From Afipia sp. (GTDB lineage: Bacteria; Pseudomonadota; Alphaproteobacteria; Rhizobiales; Xanthobacteraceae): DNA of 17,178 nucleotides. Below are positions 14,161 through 17,178 of the stretch, in pieces; within the stretch, counting starts at the first letter, position 1, and the number at the start of each line of letters is the position of its first letter. The notes under the pieces were generated by a model. That model did not search any database, had not been told where the DNA came from, and was given only the letters and a program-made list of their open reading frames with translations. The stretch is from positions 1-17,178 of the forward strand of contig JAPLPA010000307.1 in NCBI GenBank assembly GCA_026400415.1. The letters run 5' to 3'. Made by a program: the position numbers and the translations under genes.

Positions 14161-14982
14161 CTACTCCGCAGGCGTCGTGGCAGGTGGTGTCGGCGGCGTT
14201 TCCGTCGGCGTCGCAGCAGCGGTCTTGGCGGCTTTCTTCTGCACCACCGCCACTGCGAGGATCGATCCCTCATAGAGGATCAGCAGCGGGATCGCCAGTG
14301 ACGCCTGGCTGATGACATCGGGCGGCGTCAACACCGCCGCGATGATGAACGCCACCACGATGAAATAGCGCCGCTTCTCGCGCAACTGCTTGGCGGTGAT
14401 GATCCCGATCCGTCCCAGCAGCGTCAGCACCACCGGCAATTGAAACGCGATGCCGAATGCGAAGATCAGCGACATCATCAGCGAGAGATATTCGCCCACT
14501 TTTGGGAGCAGCGCGATCTGCGCGGTTTCGGTGCCGCCAACCTGCTGCATGCCGAGCGAAAAACGAATGAGCATCGGCAGCACGAGGAAATAAACCAGCA
14601 ACGATCCCAGCACGAAGAAAAACGGCGTCGCTATCAGATACGGCGCGAACGCTCCGCGCTCATGCTTATACAATCCCGGTGCGACGAATTTGTAGATTTG
14701 CGCGGCCACGATGGGAAACGAGATGAAGCCCGCGCCAAACAGCGCGAGTTTCAACTGCGTGATGAAATACTCAAGAAGCGCCGTGTAGATGAACTTGGAA
14801 TTCTCCGGGCCGGCGACCCAGACGAACGGCCACACCAGCACGTTGTAGATTTGTTTGGCGAAGAAGAAGCAGAAAATGAATGCCAACGCGAATGCCAGCA
14901 ACGCCTTGATGAGCCGCGAGCGCAGCTCGATCAGGTGATCCATCAACGGGGCTTTGGAGGCCTCAATATCTTCGTCGCTCAT
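14161..14982 (-). CDS. tatC: TatC, twin-arginine translocase core subunit
   Basis: TatC is the inner-membrane receptor that, with TatB, recognises twin-arginine signal peptides and recruits TatA to export folded proteins. The 273-residue protein has LMDHLIELRSRLIKALLAF near the N-terminus, where the H-L-x-E-L-R-x-R-L motif is typical, and six predicted membrane segments. The conserved IVAAQIYKFVAPGLYKHERGAF lies in the second cytoplasmic loop, and YFIVVAFIIAAVLTPPDVISQ in the fifth segment. The last 25 residues form a Thr/Pro/Ala-rich tail (AATPTETPPTPPATTPAE), longer than in enterobacteria but common in this group. The ATG overlaps the tatB stop by 4 bases (ATGA), indicating coupled translation. 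It appears intact. Confidence 0.97.
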   Translation of the reverse strand: MSDEDIEASKAPLMDHLIELRSRLIKALLAFALAFIFCFFFAKQIYNVLVWPFVWVAGPENSKFIYTALLEYFITQLKLALFGAGFISFPIVAAQIYKFVAPGLYKHERGAFAPYLIATPFFFVLGSLLVYFLVLPMLIRFSLGMQQVGGTETAQIALLPKVGEYLSLMMSLIFAFGIAFQLPVVLTLLGRIGIITAKQLREKRRYFIVVAFIIAAVLTPPDVISQASLAIPLLILYEGSILAVAVVQKKAAKTAAATPTETPPTPPATTPAE

Positions 14983-15440
14983 GACGCTTTGGCGTCCGAC
15001 TTGGTTTTTTTGCTGGGCGTTTTTGCCGGTGCTTTCTCGGCAACTTTTTTAGCTGCTGCTTTGGGCTTCGCGGTCGCAGGTGCGCGCGTCGGCGGCAAAG
15101 GAGTCGGAGGCGTTTGCGCAGTCGATGTCATCTGCGGCTGGTCGATTTTCAGCGCGTCCTCGACCTGCTTGGTGGAATCGCCGGCCAGATTTGAAAGCAG
15201 GTTGGTCGGCGACAAATCCTTCGCCATGCCGGCGGCATCGTCGAAGGTCTTTTTGATGTCAGCCATTTCGGCTTCGCGCATCGCTTCATTGAACTGGCCT
15301 TGGAAATCGGAGGCCATGCGGCGCGCCTTGCCCATCCACTGCCCAATCATGCGCAGCACGCCGGGCAATTCCTTCGGGCCGATGGCGATCAGCGCGACGA
15401 CCGCGATGACCAGCAATTCACTCCACCCGATGTCGAACAT
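14979..15440 (-). CDS. tatB: TatB, twin-arginine translocase subunit
   Basis: TatB forms the receptor complex with TatC. The 153-residue protein begins MFDIGWSELLVIAVVALIAIGPKELP, with the TatB hallmark of one membrane helix, the E8-containing W-S-E-L-L motif and the G-P hinge, followed by an amphipathic helix (RMIGQWMGKARRMASDF). The C-terminal third is disordered and rich in Ala, Lys and Pro (AKPKAAAKKVAEKAPAKTPS), as is usual in alphaproteobacterial TatB. It starts 59 bases after tatA and ends in a 4-base overlap with tatC. The tatA-tatB gap contains a perfect 16-base palindrome. Confidence 0.96.
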   Translation of the reverse strand: MFDIGWSELLVIAVVALIAIGPKELPGVLRMIGQWMGKARRMASDFQGQFNEAMREAEMADIKKTFDDAAGMAKDLSPTNLLSNLAGDSTKQVEDALKIDQPQMTSTAQTPPTPLPPTRAPATAKPKAAAKKVAEKAPAKTPSKKTKSDAKAS

Positions 15441-15454
15441 GAATAAATCCGTTT

Positions 15455-15470
15455 GCGGGGAATTCCCCGC
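15455..15470 (-). promoter_or_regulatory. Perfect 16-base palindrome between tatA and tatB
   Basis: GCGGGGAATTCCCCGC is fully self-complementary and would form a 6-bp GC stem with an AATT loop in the tatAB transcript. It lies 14 bases upstream of the tatB start and is not followed by a T-run, so it is not a standard terminator. It could slow ribosomes or RNase, helping keep TatA more abundant than TatB; this is inference. On its right it abuts the CCGTCAGAAA motif (15471-15480). Confidence 0.5.
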
Positions 15471-15499
15471 CCGTCAGAAACGTCAGTTCGTCTGAAAGC

Positions 15500-15733
15500 T
15501 CAGACGATCTTGCTGCCGGCTTCGTTGCGGGATGACTGCGCGCCGGGCGCGTTGTCGATGCTGCGCACCGGCTCGGTTTTTTCCGGCGTCTTGTCGTCGT
15601 CCGCCATGCCTTTCTTGAAGGCCTTGATGCCTTGGGCGACGTCGCCCATCAGGTCTGAAATCTTGCCACGGCCGAACAACAGCAGGACGACGCCGATCAC
15701 AACGATCCAGTGCCAAATGCTAAACGAACCCAT
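15500..15733 (-). CDS. tatA: TatA, twin-arginine translocase pore subunit
   Basis: TatA oligomerises to form the passage for folded substrates of the Tat system. The 77-residue protein starts MGSFSIWHWIVVIGVVLLLFGRGKIS, with a short membrane helix, the F-G-R-G-K hinge (family F-G-x-x-K-L-P), and the amphipathic helix LMGDVAQGIKAFKKGMADDD. The tail is short, acidic and disordered. The ATG at 15733 is preceded by GGAGG at 8-base spacing; an in-frame TTG at 15748 is rejected because it lies within that ribosome binding site. It is the first tat gene, 129 bases after the annotated end of scpB, with a palindrome in its leader. Confidence 0.96.
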   Translation of the reverse strand: MGSFSIWHWIVVIGVVLLLFGRGKISDLMGDVAQGIKAFKKGMADDDKTPEKTEPVRSIDNAPGAQSSRNEAGSKIV

Positions 15734-15754
15734 GCTGCCATCCTCCAAACACGC

Positions 15755-15783
15755 GGCGGGTTGAACCCGCCATTTCTGACGGG
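15755..15783 (-). promoter_or_regulatory. Palindrome and CCCGTCAGAAA motif in the tatA leader
   Basis: GGCGGGTT (15755-15762) and AACCCGCC (15764-15771) are exact inverted repeats around a single base, so the leader RNA would fold into a GC hairpin of about 7 bp with a 3-base loop. It lies 21 bases upstream of the tatA start. Directly beside it, 15773-15783 reads TTTCTGACGGG, the exact reverse complement of CCCGTCAGAAA at 15470-15480 on the other side of tatA. Confidence 0.45.
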
Positions 15784-15812
15784 AAACTAGGCCGCAGAGG
15801 TGTCAAAAACAA
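15784..15812 (-). promoter_or_regulatory. Weak candidate promoter for tatABC
   Basis: On the minus strand TTGTTT (15812-15807) and TAGTTT (15789-15784) are spaced by 17 bases. Both hexamers are partial matches to the vegetative consensus. The position, about 50 bases before tatA and inside the scpB-tatA gap, is where a separate tat promoter would be expected. Confidence 0.28.
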
Positions 15813-15862
15813 GGACTTAGGGCCGATCCGCGACCGCATGAAGCATCGCGATACCGTGAGAG

Positions 15863-16588
15863 TTAATTCGGCAAAAAGCGGGTTCCTGATGCGCCGAAAT
15901 CAGCCCTTGTCGCCTTTTTCAGGCTCCACGTGAGGCGCCAGCGCAAGTTCGAGGTCGCCCGCTTCCAGCGGCTCCTCGTCGTCACGAAGTGCCGGATCGT
16001 CGGATGGCGTCGGCACTTCAATTCCTCAAGGCCCGGCAAGTCGCCGAGCGCCTCGAGACTGAATTGCGACAGGAACGCTTCCGTGGTGCCGAACGTCAAA
16101 GGCCGTCCCGGCGTCTTGCGGCGACCGCGCGGACGAATCCATCCGGTTTCCAGCAACACGTCGAGCGTACCTTTGGAGGTCATCACGCCGCGAATTTCCT
16201 CGATCTCCATGCGCGTCACCGGCTGGTGATAAGCGATGATCGCCAGCATCTCGATGGCGGCGCGCGACAGCCTGCGCGTCTCGACACTTTCGCGCGTCAT
16301 CAGCCACGACAGATCGGTCGCGGTACGGAACGTCCACTTGTTGGCAACGCGCACGAGGTTGACGCCGCGCATCGAGTAATCGGCCTTCAATTGCTCAAGT
16401 GCTGCCTTCACATCGACGCCATCCGGCAAACGCTTGGCGAGTGCGGTCTCGTCAAGCGGTTCGGTCGACGCAAAGAGCAATGCTTCCAGCAAGCGCAATT
16501 CCTCGGGGCGCGCGGCGGCTTTCCCACCACGGTTCTCGACGTGAACGATGCGTTTTCCCGCCATCTCTGCTCTCGCCTGGCTTGGCAT
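15863..16588 (-). CDS. scpB: ScpB, condensin-associated segregation protein, C-terminal tail frameshifted
   Basis: ScpB dimers bind ScpA and SMC to form the bacterial condensin that compacts and segregates chromosomes. The reading frame of 241 residues contains both winged-helix domains: LRLLEALLFASTEPLDETALAKRL near residue 31, and LSRAAIEMLAIIAYHQPVTRMEIEEIRG near residue 107, then GRPLTFGTTEAFLSQFSLEAL. After LPGLEELK (residue 191, base 16016) the frame goes wrong, giving a basic nonsense tail to 15863. Another frame from there encodes an acidic tail, VPTPSDDPALRDDEEPLEAG then DLELALAPHVEPEKGDKG, ending at TGA 15900, as expected for this group. A deletion of length 1 modulo 3 (likely about 40 bases) is inferred. 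The ATG at 16588 has AAGGAG 8 bases upstream; an in-frame GTG at 16609 is rejected. The folded core is essentially complete, so the protein may still work. Confidence 0.9.
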   Translation of the reverse strand: MPSQARAEMAGKRIVHVENRGGKAAARPEELRLLEALLFASTEPLDETALAKRLPDGVDVKAALEQLKADYSMRGVNLVRVANKWTFRTATDLSWLMTRESVETRRLSRAAIEMLAIIAYHQPVTRMEIEEIRGVMTSKGTLDVLLETGWIRPRGRRKTPGRPLTFGTTEAFLSQFSLEALGDLPGLEELKCRRHPTIRHFVTTRSRWKRATSNLRWRLTWSLKKATRADFGASGTRFLPN

Positions 16589-16608
16589 TGCCTGGTCTCC
16601 TTCTTCCA

Positions 16609-16655
16609 CTTACTCGACTTCTCTTTTTCTTACGCGACTTGTGACCTACGCGACC
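16609..16655 (-). repeat. Three degenerate 11-base direct repeats between scpA and scpB
   Basis: On the minus strand GGTCGCGTAGG (16655-16645), AGTCGCGTAAG (16639-16629) and AGTCGAGTAAG (16619-16609) share the pattern RGTCGMGTARG, at start-to-start spacings of 16 and 20 bases. A further pair of GCCAAGT words, 16 bases apart, precedes them. They fill most of the 89-base scpA-scpB gap, whose members in related genomes are usually short. They end just before the scpB ribosome binding site. Confidence 0.5.
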
Positions 16656-16677
16656 TTTAATTGACTTGGCTCGTAAT

Positions 16678-17178
16678 CTACTTGGCTTGCATTCCCGGCG
16701 CCTGCGCATCGGGCGTTCCCGGCTCCGGACGCCTGCGGAAAAAAATCGGCGCAAACGCTTCCTTCTGGTGCAGATCGACAGCGCCTTCTCGAACCAATTC
16801 CAGCGCGGCAGCGAAGCTCGAGGCGAAAACGGTTGCCTTCTGCGACGGATCAATCACGTATTGCATCAAATATTGATCGAGCGCGCTCCAGTCGTCGGCC
16901 ATGCCGACAAGACGCTCCAGCGATGCCCGCGCTTCCGACAGCGACCACACCGTTCGCTTGGCCAGATGCACCGTCGCCAGCACACGCTGCTGGCGCTGCG
17001 TCGCGTAGGCGGTGAGCAAATCATAGAGCGTCGCGTTCCACTGCGGATGACGGATGTGCGCGATGGGCTGCGGTTGACCGCGCGGAAAAAGATCGCGGTT
17101 CAATTGCGGTCGCGTCATCAGGCGGTTCGACGCTTCTCGAATTTGCTCGAGCCTTCGCAAGCGCGCGGCCAAGGCGTT
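16678..17178 (-). CDS. scpA: ScpA, segregation and condensation protein A (5' end cut by window)
   Basis: ScpA is the kleisin that bridges SMC heads and binds ScpB in bacterial condensin. Only the C-terminal two-thirds is visible; the frame is open through the window edge at 17178, so the start lies outside. Visible segments include ALAARLRRLEQIREASNRLM, then NRDLFPRGQPQ, then YDLLTAYATQRQQRV, and a C-terminal winged-helix region (LVGMADDWSALDQYLMQY, then TVFASSFAAALELVREGAVDLHQKEAFAPIFFRRR), where the L-E-L-x-R-x-G-x-x-x-x-x-Q-x-x-x-F-x-x-I pattern is the kleisin SMC-binding end. It is followed by scpB in the same direction after 89 bases, the standard arrangement. Confidence 0.95.
   Translation of the reverse strand, partial: NALAARLRRLEQIREASNRLMTRPQLNRDLFPRGQPQPIAHIRHPQWNATLYDLLTAYATQRQQRVLATVHLAKRTVWSLSEARASLERLVGMADDWSALDQYLMQYVIDPSQKATVFASSFAAALELVREGAVDLHQKEAFAPIFFRRRPEPGTPDAQAPGMQAK

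Noticed and set aside
14440..15495. A 351-codon rightward open frame opposite tatC and tatB
   Set aside because: Composition is antisense-like (Arg, Glu and Gln runs) and the opposite strand encodes TatB and TatC with full motifs.
16609..16655. CRISPR array
   Set aside because: Only three degenerate 11-base repeats with 5-9 base spacers and no cas genes; far too short for a CRISPR.

Overview
The window looks like chromosomal core DNA from an alphaproteobacterium of the order Rhizobiales (Hyphomicrobiales), most like the Bradyrhizobium/Afipia/Rhodopseudomonas group. The evidence is the gene order scpA-scpB-tatABC-serS-surE-pcm-LysM/LytM lipoprotein and yajC-secD-secF-Mth938-squalene/phytoene-synthase-like, the GC-rich coding sequence, and protein sequences that read like that group. 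The genus is inferred, because no search was possible.

Layout. 1-740: 3' part of a patatin-like lipase gene (+). 741-1140: AT-rich gene-free stretch ending in an inverted repeat just before a DUF1127 gene (1141-1293, +), which is followed by a hairpin. 1401-2834: trmFO (+), folate-dependent tRNA m5U54 methylation. 3004-3534: unknown secreted protein (-). 3616-7796 (-): a compact unit transcribed yajC, secD, secF, Mth938-family gene, squalene/phytoene-synthase-like gene. The last two are relatives of human complex I assembly factors NDUFAF3 and NDUFAF6. 7981-8931: DUF815 ATPase (+), divergent from yajC. 8957-9211: small unknown basic protein (-). 9349-11433 (-): pcm followed by a DipM/NlpD-like lipoprotein gene, closed by a strong terminator. 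11611-11994: single-domain response regulator (+), inserted between pcm and surE. 11997-17178 (-): scpA (partial), scpB, tatA, tatB, tatC, serS, surE.

Themes. The genes serve protein export and membrane insertion (SecDF-YajC, TatABC), chromosome segregation (ScpAB), cell-envelope division (LysM/LytM lipoprotein), translation (SerS, TrmFO) and stationary-phase repair (Pcm, SurE).

The most unusual feature is that four conserved genes carry short indels: an 11-bp tandem duplication that frameshifts secF, an apparent in-frame loss of the last membrane segment of SecD, a short frameshifting deletion in the first LysM of the DipM-like gene, and a frameshifting deletion in the C-terminal tail of scpB. 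Either the assembly is imperfect or these functions are decaying. Also notable are palindromes on both sides of tatA, a 10-bp motif recurring in three translocase intergenic gaps, and a phytoene-synthase-like protein without its catalytic Asp motifs. I saw no mobile element, CRISPR array, tRNA or rRNA.
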